A DNA stretch of 64,000 nt from Chrysaora quinquecirrha (taxonomy: Eukaryota; Cnidaria; Scyphozoa; Semaeostomeae; Pelagiidae). The stretch is from the NCBI GenBank assembly GCA_014526335.1, contig JACTAT010000285.1, positions 163,297 through 227,296 of the forward strand, read 5' to 3'. Of this stretch, positions 1 through 9,334 are shown piece after piece. The translations under genes and the position numbers were made by a program. How positions within the stretch are numbered: the first letter of the stretch is position 1; each line of letters starts with the position of its first letter. A model generated the notes under the pieces. That model made no database searches and was not told the origin of the DNA. It worked only from the letters and a program-made list of their open reading frames with translations.

Positions 1-1383
1 TTTCATCGAAGTGAACTGGTTTCAAAGGACTTGAGTGACTATAAGACTTCTAAAGCCTATAGTTACTATACAAGTGGATGGCTTCATCCTCTCAAGTACA
101 ATGAGGTTAACCAATCAAGCAAAGTATGTTTGTTAAGAACAGTATGTAGGCCTTCCCAGAAGATATCAGATGTGCCTCACAAACTCTGGATTTGCCTTTC
201 CAAAGAAACCGGGAAAGTTCTTGCTGCTCATTGCTCTTGCATGGCAGGTATATCTGCAACATGCAATCATGTTGCAGCAGCTCTTTTCCGGGTTGAAGCT
301 GCTATTAGAATGGGGTTGTCAAATCCCTCATGCACATCAAAGCCATGCCAGTGGCTTCCAAATAACAAAGTAGTGAAGCCTTTGAGGCTAAAAGACATTA
401 AATTGAGCAGAGGAGATTATGGGAGAAGAGGTAAAAAGCTTCAAGAACCAAATTGCTCTCCCAAAAAAAGTTTCAAGCCTTAGGAAGCAGAAGATAAACT
501 GACATTCTCTGATGTTGCTGCTACCATGAAAGATGCCTGCAAAGAAGAGGAGTCGATCTTTTTTACAGCAGTAGCAAAAGAGGTCAAACAAGGGAGCAAA
601 AAAATGTTAACAGAGCTATGGACATTGGATGACCATTTAAAAAACTCATCAAATGCAGAATCTTTTCTTAGCAGTGTTGCTGCATACATGCCAACAAATT
701 CAGAGAGGATAAAGAATGCCACTTTAGGACAGAGTGATAACCCTCTGTGGTTTTCATTTAGAAAGCATACAATAACGGCATCAAAAGCTCATGATGTCAA
801 GACAAGGATGGCATCTTTACTTAAAGCAAAAGGCAATGCTGATTTGTCTGCAATCATCAGGACAGTTTCTGGAGAAATTCACCTGAACCCTGATATACCC
901 GCTTTAAAATATGGCCGCACAATGGAGTCAGATGGAGTGCAAGCATTCAAAGAAGGTTTCTGCAAGACACACAAAGATGTCACCATCACTAATTGTGGGC
1001 TTTGTATTTGTAAGGTGATTCCTTATGTTGGTGGCAGCTCTGACAGAATTGTCCAGTGCAGCTGCTGTGGTATATCATGCCTTGAAGTCAAGTGCCCATT
1101 TTCAATAAACCATACATCCCCAACTGATGAAAATGTGAAATTACCTTTCTTGAAAAAGGACAAAGATGGAAAATTAGAACTAAATCGGAATCATAAATAT
1201 TATACTCAGTGCCAGTTCCAGATGGCTGCAACTCAAGCTGACACATGTTACTTTTTTGTCTGGACTGCTCATGGCTCAGCTATGGATAAAGTCTATTTTG
1301 ATGTTCACTACTGGACTGAACTCAAGGAAGTTTTCAAACATTTTTATGAAAAATATTATGTACCATCTGTGTTTAATGACTAG
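1..1383 (+). pseudogene. SWIM zinc finger - YqaJ nuclease protein of an ISL2EU-type transposon, 5' truncated
   Basis: One frame stays open from base 1 to the TAG at 1381-1383 except for a single in-frame TAG at 481-483. The N-terminal half carries a SWIM zinc finger (CSC, then CNH about nine residues on, near 229-275). The C-terminal half, after the stop, reads as a YqaJ/lambda-exonuclease-type domain: RKHTITASKAH, KYGRTMESDG, SSDRIV, the catalytic LEVKCPF (ExK) and YYTQCQFQMA. YqaJ proteins are Mg-dependent nucleases. A YqaJ protein paired with a THAP-DDE transposase is, as I recall it, the coding set of ISL2EU transposons, and the transposase lies convergently next door. The start is beyond the window. 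One nonsense change separates this from an intact frame, so it is a young pseudogene or a base-call error. Confidence 0.8.
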
Positions 1384-1605
1384 ATTTGTTTTCATTTAGG
1401 TTTGCTTTGCCATTTAATTGTCTGTTTAGTAGAATTGATAATATGTTGCAATTTGAGCAATAGTTTCTTTTTGGAAAAACCCTGAAGAATATCAAGCTTA
1501 GAGGCATGGATGAATAAGAACAATAGTTGTGATGTTAAATTACTTTCTTTCAGCTAAAATTCAGTCTGTTCAAAAAACTATGGATAAAATATAACATTAC
1601 TGCTG

Positions 1606-3196
1606 TTATACTTTTGAAGTAGTAGGTCTTATAAGTGGGGGCTGAATATTACAAAGTGCAGCACAAGTATGCACTATATCATCAACATAAGGCAACAAAG
1701 TTAATTGCAAAATGTTCTTTAAAATTCTAAATGTCTTTAATCTGTTGATTGCCCTTTCAACATGAATGCGAAGGTTTGCAACTTCTTTTGTTGTTTTGCA
1801 CTCATTTGCAGTCATCTGTGACTTGGCAGGAGCGCCAGGAGGGATACTCAGAGTGCAATAATGGTGCAGAAGATCTTCTTTGATCTGAAAACCCCGATCC
1901 ACCATGATTTCATCTCCATACTCCAGCTTATTGTAAAATGAACTGTTCTGGCAAATATACTGATCAGAAGTTCTTCCACCATAACAGTCTGATAAGAACA
2001 TAATGTAGCCAGTTGGCGATATGGCAATCAAGAACTTCACCGTATTGTGCTTTTTGTATTCCGACCATGTTGCTGCCTGCACCTCTAATGTCTTTGGTCT
2101 CTCTATAAAAGTCTCAGAGCAGTCGATAATGCACCTGGTCTTACAATGGCTCTTCTTAAACATCTCTGGAAGGTTTGATGTAATCACATCGCGAGGGAGC
2201 CAGGTTAAAAGTGCATCTGCAAAGGTACTGCTGAGAAATGTTATCCAGGTGGAAAAGATTGTTGAGCATGTACCAACTGAAATGTTGAATCTTTGGGCCA
2301 AGTCCTGTGTTAAGAGTTCTAATCGAAGTCTCATTAAGACCAGTAGAAACTGGTCCCTTCCGGCAACCTTCATTGTTTTTGTTGGAAGTTTACCTATTAT
2401 CTTGTGGGACAAAACATGTTTTTCCCCTCTCCAATATTTTAATCCAGCAGTATACGGCTTCAACAGCTCAAATATAGCATTGAAAACTTTGACTGACTGA
2501 AATCCTGTATAAAATTTCATATCAGCATCTTTCTTGATATATTTCACTGAAAATGGCTTTTGTCTTGAATTTGTGACACTGTTGGCTTTGATTTCTTCTT
2601 TCATCTTTGTGACCCGAGCCTGGAGATGCTTCTTTTCTTCAGAAAGTTTTTTTCAACTTCTCTCTGTAAGAGTTTATCAAATCATTCTTATCCTTGCATG
2701 TTCCACATGCCTCTGAATTTAATGACAAATATGCATGATCATGGCCAAAAGCGTGGTCCATTCTACCTTCATCATCTTTTCCAGATTCTCCACCTTTGGC
2801 TGCTTCAGCAGCAGGAGTCAACTCATGTCTCACAAGCTGACAACGCACAGACTTAGCCGGCTTTTCATAGCCAAGTTTCAAAGTAGGAACAGGATTCTCT
2901 GCTGTTGGTTTCCCACCTTCAAAATGTTCTGAGCACACCATATCACTTGAACCTGGCTGCCATGGAGTGTGCTTTTTTGTCACTCGATTCAGCGCTCTAA
3001 TCCATGTCTTCCGAAGCTCCCCAAAACGCAACTTACTTGGAAATGAATGCAGTTGAAAAGGCGGATCGCATGGACAATTCTCATTCATCATTCCAGCATG
3101 CACCATACATTCCTTCTTTCTCCATTTCTTCAATTTGTACTTGTTATTTGTACAAGATACAACTGCACACGTTCCGTTGACCATATTTGAACCCAA
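1606..3196 (-). pseudogene. THAP - DDE_Tnp_4 transposase (ISL2EU-type), one frameshift
   Basis: Two minus-strand frames abut: 3196-2639 and 2604-1606. The first starts with a THAP zinc finger (CAVVSC near the N-terminus, later SDMVCSEHF), the DNA-binding end of many animal transposases. The second has a helix-turn-helix segment (LTQDLAQRFNISVGTC) and a DDE_Tnp_4 core: CIIDCSETFIERP (first D), FLSDCYGGRTSDQ (second D region), GDEIMVDRGF and RIHVERAINRLK (terminal E). A short coiled-coil linker joins them across a one-base frame change at a run of seven A/T near 2648-2654. The product would cut and paste the element's ends. The family call is good; the decay is slight and could be a homopolymer error. 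Confidence 0.82.
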
Positions 3197-3690
3197 ACAA
3201 AATTTCGCAGAAGGAATCTTCCTGCAAAACTGATATTACGTAGCGTAGCTTGCCAGAGCAAAGTACTTGTTTGAAGTTTTTAAGAAAACTGTTCCCTTGA
3301 TAACAGACTACACAGGATAATATATCGAATGAATAAACTTGAAGAAATACGAGTATATCTGCAAGGTTTAATCAGCATCACAACTTCTCTCTCACAAATC
3401 ACCAAAACACGTTGTCGCGAAGGGAAGCTGTGAAAAATCTTTCACCCCATAACTCGTCCCAGACTCCCTTGCGAAAGCGAGGTCGTGGATAATGAAAAGG
3501 TGTATTGTTCGAATAATGCATTATCCATCTTTGTGCATTAAACAACTAATATCATAAACTTAATGTGTCACGGCTTTTTTTATCATATAACCTATTTTTT
3601 TAATTTTTATATTTATAATCTTTTTATATTCGAGAAATATTTAATTTTATAAGCATTCGGTATTTCATACAGCCACTACTCACTTACACG
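3197..3690. other. non-coding stretch between the ISL2EU element and the virus-like cluster
   Basis: No convincing reading frame. 3540-3660 is very AT-rich. It probably contains the transposon terminus and the left boundary of the virus-like region, but I see no diagnostic repeat. Confidence 0.4.
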
Positions 3691-3990
3691 ATGAATATTA
3701 ACGCAGCTTTTGAATGTGATCATAAAAACACATCTGTATACCGCAAAGTCATCTGCCTATTAGAGAAACATTATTTAACGAATTATAATGGCTATATATC
3801 CAACTCATGTCAACGAGAAAGAGCTGCCCGTAAATTCTGGAATGATTTGGATGAAGAAACAAAGCAAGACATGGTTGAAAAATTGAAAAACTGTAAAAAC
3901 TGTTGCTATTATAACGATTTTCAATTTATGATTACAACTGAACTAGCTAGACTCAATGATGAATATTATAGCAAATTATATACAACTTAA
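3691..3990 (+). CDS. hypothetical 99-residue protein
   Basis: Intact frame from ATG 3691 to TAA, unrelated to anything I recognise. It is rich in Asn, Tyr, Lys and Cys, with a CKNCC cluster near residue 70, and has no signal peptide or membrane segment. It is the only plus-strand frame at the edge of a minus-strand cluster and ends about 30 bp from the tail of the convergent charged-protein gene. The spacing fits a compact viral or transposon gene set. Function unknown. Confidence 0.45.
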   Translation: MNINAAFECDHKNTSVYRKVICLLEKHYLTNYNGYISNSCQRERAARKFWNDLDEETKQDMVEKLKNCKNCCYYNDFQFMITTELARLNDEYYSKLYTT

Positions 3991-4017
3991 TCTTTCTTGA
4001 ATAAAATACATCAAGTT

Positions 4018-5039
4018 TCAATTAACAGTTGTTTTATCTGCCTCCATAATTTTTTTTTTCAGAGACTGCATTGACTTTAAAAATTTATATTTGTTCTTAT
4101 TCATTTTAGACCCTTCACTTTCAGCTTTTTTCAAAAGTTTCATGACCTTTTTACCAAACAAAGATTGCAATTTCAAATCTTTTTCTTTGGTTTGTTGATC
4201 TTTATTTTCCGATCCTTCTTCTTCCTCAATGTCAGTCTCGGTCTCTTCACCTGATGAACTTGAGAAACCGGACGAAGATGAAGTTGAAAATTCACTATTG
4301 CTAGAACTACTTAATTCCAATATCTTTCTCTTCATTTTTCTCTTGTTGTTGTTGTTCAATTTCTTTTTCTTTTTTCTAGTATCAATTGCCTTGGCAATCT
4401 TATAAGCAAGAACATTTTCATCAAATTTCTTACTCATCCTCCTGCGTTCTCTGAAACTTCTATCACCGTCTTCTTCTTCTTCTCTATTGATGCACATTCT
4501 CTTTGCTGCTCCTAGACTTTGTTGATCTTCACTTTCATAACTTGATAAGTCACTATCACTATTCAAGCTTCGTCTTCGCTTCATAGAATCTCCCATTAGC
4601 ACCTTCTTTAATGATTTTTCTATTTGATCTGCAAACATTCTGTTCACCGATAACTGACCAGTACCACTCAAATCTCCTTTCTTAGACTTTTCTTTTTCTT
4701 GTCTTAATTTTTTCACTCTTTCAGCTATAGTACTAGTATTTTTTCTTTATCACCTTCTTCTTCAGTATTAGCCAATCTATTCAATAAATCTGCTCTAGAA
4801 GGTCCTGGAGTTGGACGAGACAGTGTTTCACTTTTGCTGGCTGATGTCTGTTGGGTTTTCTTTCTTTCTTCACGAATAAGCTGTAAAGGTGTTTTCACTT
4901 TATCTGTTGTGCTGCCTGATGTCTGCTGCGTTTTCTTTCTTTCTTCACGAATACGTTGTAAAGGTGTTTTCACTTTACCAGATTTAATAAGCTCTTCAAT
5001 ATCAGGTCTACTAGGAGTTTTTATCTCTTTTTTTGTCAC
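4018..5039 (-). pseudogene. highly charged Lys/Glu/Ser-rich protein with an internal 19-residue repeat
   Basis: Two abutting frames, 5039-4725 and 4716-4018, read as one protein split at an A-rich run near 4740. The N-terminal part has two near-identical tandem copies of a block beginning VKTPLQ and ending KKTQQTS (about 4830-4990 on the plus strand). The C-terminal part alternates basic stretches (RKKKKKLNNNNKRKMKR) with a Ser-rich acidic tract, as in disordered nuclear or nucleic-acid-binding proteins. No catalytic motif is visible. A neighbouring frame (5254-5048) may be its N-terminus in another frame. Function unknown. Confidence 0.5.
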
Positions 5040-5047
5040 TAATTTTT

Positions 5048-5254
5048 TTATAATTCACTTTCTTTCTTTCTAAGTTGACGTTTTAATATTTCTGGAAATG
5101 AGTTGCTTGACATACCCTCTGATACTAAAGTTTCAGCAATAGGAATCAAGCCAATAGGTGGATTTTTATTTAGATGCGGCTTATTTAGCCTATTAACCAT
5201 GGAGAATAAAGTAGCTAAATAAAACAGTTTTGTCACTCTTCGAAAAGCGAACAT
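5048..5254 (-). CDS. hypothetical 68-residue protein
   Basis: Open frame starting at ATG 5254, 20 bp downstream of the stop of the preceding frame (5276-5274), in the same dense minus-strand series. It contains PHLNKNPPIGLIPIAETLVSEGM and ends RQLRKKESEL. It may be an independent small gene or the N-terminal part of the charged protein separated by an indel near 5045. Not recognised. Confidence 0.4.
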   Translation of the reverse strand: MFAFRRVTKLFYLATLFSMVNRLNKPHLNKNPPIGLIPIAETLVSEGMSSNSFPEILKRQLRKKESEL

Positions 5255-5273
5255 GCTTACTAGCTCTTAAATA

Positions 5274-5502
5274 TCACAAAAATTCTCTAGTCTGCCAAGT
5301 AGCAATATGTAATAATCTTCTAAGATTCTCAGTGCTTATTCCACCTTCCGGAGTTATAAATTGCTTTAACTTAGTCTCTTTTCTATTCTCCTCCTGAGAC
5401 TCTAAATTTTTAATAGCCTCTAAAAGTTTCTTTACTTTTTAAACTCTTTACTTCACTACTTAAATTCTTATTCTTAGCCACAGCTTTAATTTGTTCGAAT
5501 GT
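5274..5502 (-). pseudogene. coiled-coil protein fragment cut by the hammerhead repeat array
   Basis: Reading leftwards from 5502, one frame (KNKNLSSEVKSLKSKE) gives way after one base shift to another (KKLLEAIKNLES, then TPEGGISTENLRRLLHIATW), stopping at TGA 5276-5274. The composition fits a coiled coil followed by a small folded tail. Its upstream part ends exactly where the tandem repeat begins, and the gene on the other side (6109-6825) runs into the repeat from the opposite edge. The array was therefore probably inserted into one minus-strand gene. Not recognised. Confidence 0.45.
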
Positions 5503-5580
5503 TCGAAGGTCACTGGTTCGAATCCCAGTCAAGGCAATTATAACAATTGTGGTAGCCCACTTGTGATGAATAAATATCCT

Positions 5581-5644
5581 GTGTCAGCATATGTTCAGTT
5601 CACTATATTTTCTATGCTCTGATGAAGGCTTTAAGCCGAAACAC
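5581..5644 (+). ncRNA. hammerhead ribozyme, copy 1 (stem III open)
   Basis: All core parts are present. Stem III is GTGT 5581-5584 with ACAC 5641-5644. The cleavage triplet GTC puts the predicted cut after C5585. Stem I is AGCATA 5586-5591 pairing perfectly with TATGCT 5613-5618 over a 21-nt loop. The core is CTGATGA 5619-5625. Stem II is GGCT 5627-5630 with AGCC 5634-5637. GAA at 5638-5640 completes the core, and A5641 closes stem III against T5584. One deviation is visible: an extra A (5626) between the core and stem II. Stem III is short (4-5 bp), so folding may be favoured in tandem or dimeric transcripts. Activity is inferred, not shown. Confidence 0.8.
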
Positions 5645-5721
5645 AAATAAACACCTTGGCTTTGGAGGAGACATGTGGCTGGAAGGACCTCGAGTTAGGC
5701 TGGCTACTTCATTGCACTGTT

Positions 5722-5777
5722 TAGTGCATTGGAGTAGTCACCTGGCTTGTTGTCCAGAAGGTCACTAGTTCGAATCC
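5722..5777 (+). promoter_or_regulatory. tRNA-like pol III internal promoter (box A 5722-5732, box B 5767-5777), unit 1 to 2
   Basis: TAGTGCATTGG resembles box A (TRGCNNAGYGG, two mismatches) and AGTTCGAATCC matches box B (GGTTCGANTCC, one mismatch). Their starts are 45 bp apart, a normal tRNA spacing. The box B stem (ACTGG/CCAGT in the other units) is self-complementary like a T-arm. It marks a tRNA-derived SINE head upstream of the ribozyme. Confidence 0.6.
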
Positions 5778-5832
5778 CAGTCAAGGCAATTATAACAATT
5801 GTGGTAGCCTACTTGTGATGAATAAATATCCT

Positions 5833-5896
5833 GTGTCAGCATATGTTCAGTTCACTATATGTTCTATGCTCTGATGAAGGCTTTAAGCCGAAACAC
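5833..5896 (+). ncRNA. hammerhead ribozyme, copy 2
   Basis: Identical in all pairing and core positions to the copy 252 bp upstream; the only difference is one base in loop I (TATATG against TATATT). Predicted cleavage follows C5837. Two cuts in one transcript would release a 252-nt monomer (5586-5837). The third unit begins GTGTCAGCATA at 6085 but is truncated inside loop I, so only two complete ribozymes exist here. Confidence 0.8.
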
Positions 5897-5973
5897 AAAT
5901 AAACACCTTGGCTGTGGAGGAGACCTGTGGCTTGAAGGACCTCGAGTTAGGCTGGCTACTTCATTGCACTGTT

Positions 5974-6029
5974 TAGTGCATTGGAGTAGTCACCTGGCTT
6001 GTTGTCCAGAAGGTCACTGGTTCGAATCC
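5974..6029 (+). promoter_or_regulatory. tRNA-like pol III internal promoter, unit 2 to 3
   Basis: Same arrangement 252 bp further on, with a perfect box B core GGTTCGAATCC at 6019-6029 and box A TAGTGCATTGG at 5974-5984. A further isolated box B lies at 5515-5525 at the array's left edge. Confidence 0.6.
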
Positions 6030-6108
6030 CAGTCAAGGCAATTATAACAATTGTGGTAGCCCACTTGTGATGAATAAATATCCTGTGTCAGCATATGTTC
6101 AGTTCACT

Positions 6109-6825
6109 TTTTTTTAAAAAAAATTGTATTATTTCAATCTTTTTTTTACACTTTATATAATTTTGTACTTCAATTTCTAACAAACTTCGTTTGCATCTAG
6201 AGCAAAATAATGTCATTTGCTCATCATCTACACAATAAACATCTTCAAATAATTTCTGTAAAAAGTCTTTCATACTTTCTAAGCAGTCTTTAAAACTTTT
6301 TTCATCTTCTCCTTTGTTTCGTATTCTATCTATTTCAGTCTGAATGCTATTCTTAAAACCTTCTTCAAAAAGTTGTTCTTCTCCATATCTCTTCAAAAAC
6401 TCTTTACAAAGCCATTCATTGATACCGCCGCTATTTTCAATAGCATTTTTAACGTCTGGATTTGACATTTCTTCACCCTTCAATTGCAAAATAAGCTGGA
6501 AATTTTTTTCTGAATTGAAATCTAGAAAAATATTTCTTACTTTCTCTTCAATAAACTCCATCAGCTTTTTTCCTACCATGTCACTAACTCCTTGCATAAT
6601 ATTCGGCACCTTACTCCATTGCGGTTCTAGTCTCAAAAGAGTACATTGTTCTTGTAATAATTGTAGTTTTTTACATTCCATAATTGTCAACTTTTCCAAT
6701 TTATCATAACGACAACAGCTCACAACACAACCAAGCTCTGCCAACTTAAGATGCAATAAATGTTGAATATAAATATTAAATATTAAATATCTGATCAGTT
6801 GGGTCACTAGTTGCAATATCTTCAA
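6109..6825 (-). pseudogene. hypothetical protein with a CxxC pair, C-terminus displaced by the repeat array
   Basis: Frame read from about 6825 to the repeat edge. The body is helical and charged (LKGEEMSNPDVKNAIENS, EEQLFEEGFKNSIQTEIDR), ending with FCSRCKRSLLEIEV, which could bind a metal with a partner cysteine. Its last residues are encoded by T8A8 sequence at the array edge, so the natural C-terminus is lost or lies beyond the array. It overlaps the preceding gene's stop (6776), which suggests tightly packed or fused genes. Not recognised; a structural or replication protein of the virus-like element is possible but unsupported. Confidence 0.45.
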
Positions 6826-7640
6826 TTAACATCTCCCTGTTCTCTTCTTTCACGCAAGCTGTAAAAAATAAAATCGCTTGTAACTCTCCTTCTGCTACTT
6901 CTTCTTTGCTATTGCTTTTCTTCTGCTGCTGCTCTGGAATTTGCTTGGCTTGTTTTCTTTTTACAACCGTCACAAGCTTTTTCATTTCTTGACTCAATTC
7001 AATATCTTTCGAGTTTAGAGTCAACATCTTCACAACTGGATACAAATGCTCCTTTGCAAAAACCATACATTTATCATAACATGCCTTTAAGTTCTCATCA
7101 CTAACACAAAATTCTCCTTCGTCTCTTTTACTATCCTTTATTATGTAATTTTCAGCTCCTCCTCGTACATAAAAAGGATATAACTTTTTATGTAAATCAC
7201 CGACCTGTGAAGCATAATTTACAAAAGGAATTCTCTTCGAGTGAGGCATCAAATTCCAAATGTCGCTTAATAATAATATCTTATCTCTTTCAATAGTACC
7301 TTCAAGAATGGCTTTAGCCATGATCTGAACAAAAAATAACATTGAGACGGCTGCTTTATTCTATAATATCCAATCATTACCTTGTCTCTCCTTTCAATAG
7401 TCTTACAAGCATCTAACCTTTCCTTAACTCGTACTGCTTCATCTTCGTCATGCTTTAATATTAAACCCAAGTCGATGCAACAGTGATTCGGCAAGCATCT
7501 AAATCCCTAAAAATACACTTCTTCTTGCAGTTACCACGTGGAGATAAGAAGCTATCGCCAATATTACGAGTATGTTTGAAATAAATCATGTGCTTTCCCC
7601 CATCGACATATAATAACTCTCGTCTCACTGGTCCTTCCAT
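6776..7640 (-). pseudogene. hypothetical protein, two frameshifts
   Basis: A coding trail runs from ATG 7640 to the stop at 6776 through three frames, changing near 7500 (T run) and near 7335 (six T). The first part reads LLYVDGGKHMIYFKHTRN and contains a cysteine cluster (CKKKC). The middle is charged (KERLDACKTIERRDK) and the last part has LLLSDIWNLMPHSKR followed by a Lys/Gln-rich stretch. I recognise no family. Its place upstream of the 6109-6825 gene and downstream of the TRAF-like gene suggests membership of the same viral transcription block. Confidence 0.4.
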
Positions 7641-7728
7641 ATTTTTAGCAGTATCTCATTTGATGCTCGATTGTAACTGAACTTAAATATTTCATATCCC
7701 TTATTTAAAGCCTTCATAACAATAAATG

Positions 7729-8639
7729 TCAATCAATCATTAAATATTGACAGTCTATAAATCCCTTGTCCCACAGATCTTTACAAGAAATGAATTTCGG
7801 ACAATCAAATGCTACATTGGCGTTTTTATTCTCTGCTGGTCGTATAAACGAGTTGTTTAATTCTGAATTAAACTCTTCCAATACAGTAGCTTTTAAATCA
7901 CGTTGATTTATTATTTCAACTACAAATTTTGCTTTCATTGGCCATTTTAGTAAAGGATCAAAAGGCCGTTTCATTACTCTTCTGAATAATGAAACCGAAT
8001 TACCTTTTCCTGGACCATCTCCGTTCAAATAAATCAAACCTTGAATTTTATAGCCAAACTGCGATGTAAAAAATTGTGGACTGACAAATTTCCTTAAATC
8101 ATCTTTTATAGCAGCAGTAACTTTATTATAAACATCATGAATTCTCCAAACAAAAACTCCAGACTGACTGACTGTATCGCTGGGTGTCGAAGGTGGAAAT
8201 TGTAATATTTCATTCTTATTTCCTTCTTTTTTTGTTTTAAAATGTCTTCCTCAATAATTTTCTTCAATTCATAATAGCCTATCCTTAGAGCATCTAACTG
8301 AGCTTTAAACTCCTTATCAATTTCTCTATCCTTATTCGGCAGTACCTCTGTAACTTAATCATTCAAGTCAGAATAAACAGCTCTTAATGCCTCTACTTCA
8401 CCTTTCGAATTCTGTATTTCTTTACTTACATTTTCTTCCACTTTCAAAAGAGCAATTTCTTCTTTAAATACTCTAATCTCGCCCGTTAAATAACAACATT
8501 GCATATTTACCGAATTAGCATCTGTACGCAATGCTCTCAGCCTTGCAGCTACATTTTGCTCGTCAAAGTTATTCAATGACTCCATTGTTCGCACATTCTG
8601 CTCGTCGAGCTTATTTAATGACTGCATTGCAAATAACAA
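7729..8639 (-). pseudogene. TRAF-like protein: coiled coil + MATH (TRAF-C) domain
   Basis: From 8639 the first ~95 residues form a coiled coil with a twofold echo (MQSLNKLDEQNVRTME / MESLNNFDEQNVAARL). After one in-frame TAA (8357-8355) the frame continues, then shifts by one base at an A run near 8237 into a clear MATH domain. Its hallmarks are GVFVWRIHDVYNK, SPQFFTSQFGY, IYLNGDGPGKGNSVSLF, LLKWPMKAKF and CPKFISCKDL. MATH domains of TRAFs bind receptor tails, and TRAF coiled coils trimerise. No RING or TRAF zinc finger is visible. There are no introns, and the gene lies between minus-strand genes of the virus-like cluster, so capture from a host TRAF gene is likely. The MATH assignment is strong; expression or function is unknown. 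Confidence 0.8.
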
Positions 8640-8826
8640 AACCCATACTACAAGCGCTTATATATTCATTTTTATGACACAAGTCAATCATCTAAACTTT
8701 TTCGTGACATATGTCAATAAAAAAAAGACAAGGCAAAGGTCAAGCATTCAGAGACAATATGTATCAGATTTCATGTTTTAATCTCATAATTCAATTGACT
8801 AATTTACATTACATTTGTTTCAAAAA

Positions 8827-9252
8827 TCATGAAGACTTTTTCAAATGTTCATTCATTATTGCAAAATTATCAGCTTCAATCTCATGCAGAACGTTCCTGC
8901 CATAAGCAACTGTGTGACCTAATCCTTTTACCTCTTCTTTTCCAGCTGCAGAAGAATTTGAAATAGCATAAACTTGGTATATTCTTTTATCTACATATTA
9001 AATTTTTCTAATTTCTTCTGGCGTCAAAGCAGCAGCTACCCACTCCATTACGCTCCTGGATGAGTCACTCAAGATTTTATCATCATCGGTAAGTATATAT
9101 AATATGATTTGTTTTCCAAGACCCAATTCACTAGACAGTTGTTTTATTTCTAAAATTCTCCTTCTAGAAGCTCTTTGCAATAAAGAACTTTCTAATTCAT
9201 CAGCTGCTTTTTTATCAATTACACGTATAAATAAACTAGTCTCTTCTGTCAT
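8827..9252 (-). pseudogene. hypothetical ~140-residue protein with one in-frame stop
   Basis: ATG 9252 opens an 84-residue frame (FIRVIDKKAADELESSLLQR, LTPEEIRKI) ending TAA at 9000-8998. The same frame then stays open for about 56 more residues (YQVYAISNSSAAGKEEVKG, GHTVAYGRNVLHEIEADN) to TGA 8829-8827. The continuity of frame and sensible composition suggest one gene with a nonsense change rather than two. No motif recognised. Confidence 0.4.
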
Positions 9253-9334
9253 CTGGACAGTCTGATTTCTGAATGCAGAATGACTATCTAAGCCTTCTAA
9301 TCTTTCTTATATCACTTTATTTTGTAAGCTTTTT

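Larger units (their letters stand above)
1..3196. mobile_element. ISL2EU-like DNA transposon, left end outside the window
   Basis: The convergent SWIM-YqaJ and THAP-DDE genes form one element, with a 220-bp spacer (1384-1605) between their stops. The right terminus should lie between 3197 and about 3550, but I could not identify a terminal inverted repeat because the left end is missing. The spacer shows no further coding signal. Confidence 0.7.
5505..6108 (+). repeat. 252-bp tandem repeat (about 2.4 units) carrying hammerhead ribozyme and pol III promoter
   Basis: The motif TTCGAATCCCAGTCAAGGCA recurs with a spacing of exactly 252 bp (5518, 5770, 6022). Each full unit contains, in order, a box-B-like tRNA motif, about 60 bp of spacer, a hammerhead fold, about 75 bp of spacer and a box-A-like motif leading into the next box B. 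Copies differ by only a few bases. The array starts just before box B and ends 20 bp past the third unit's predicted cleavage point, followed by T8A8. This design recalls schistosome Sm-alpha SINE-like satellites and animal retrozymes, both known to pair tandem repeats with hammerheads. The surrounding DNA is virus-like minus-strand coding sequence. Confidence 0.88.

Noticed and set aside
5859..6047. 62-residue frame across the 252-bp repeat
   Set aside because: Falls over the ribozyme and pol III promoter; no codon bias, and the frame depends on array position.
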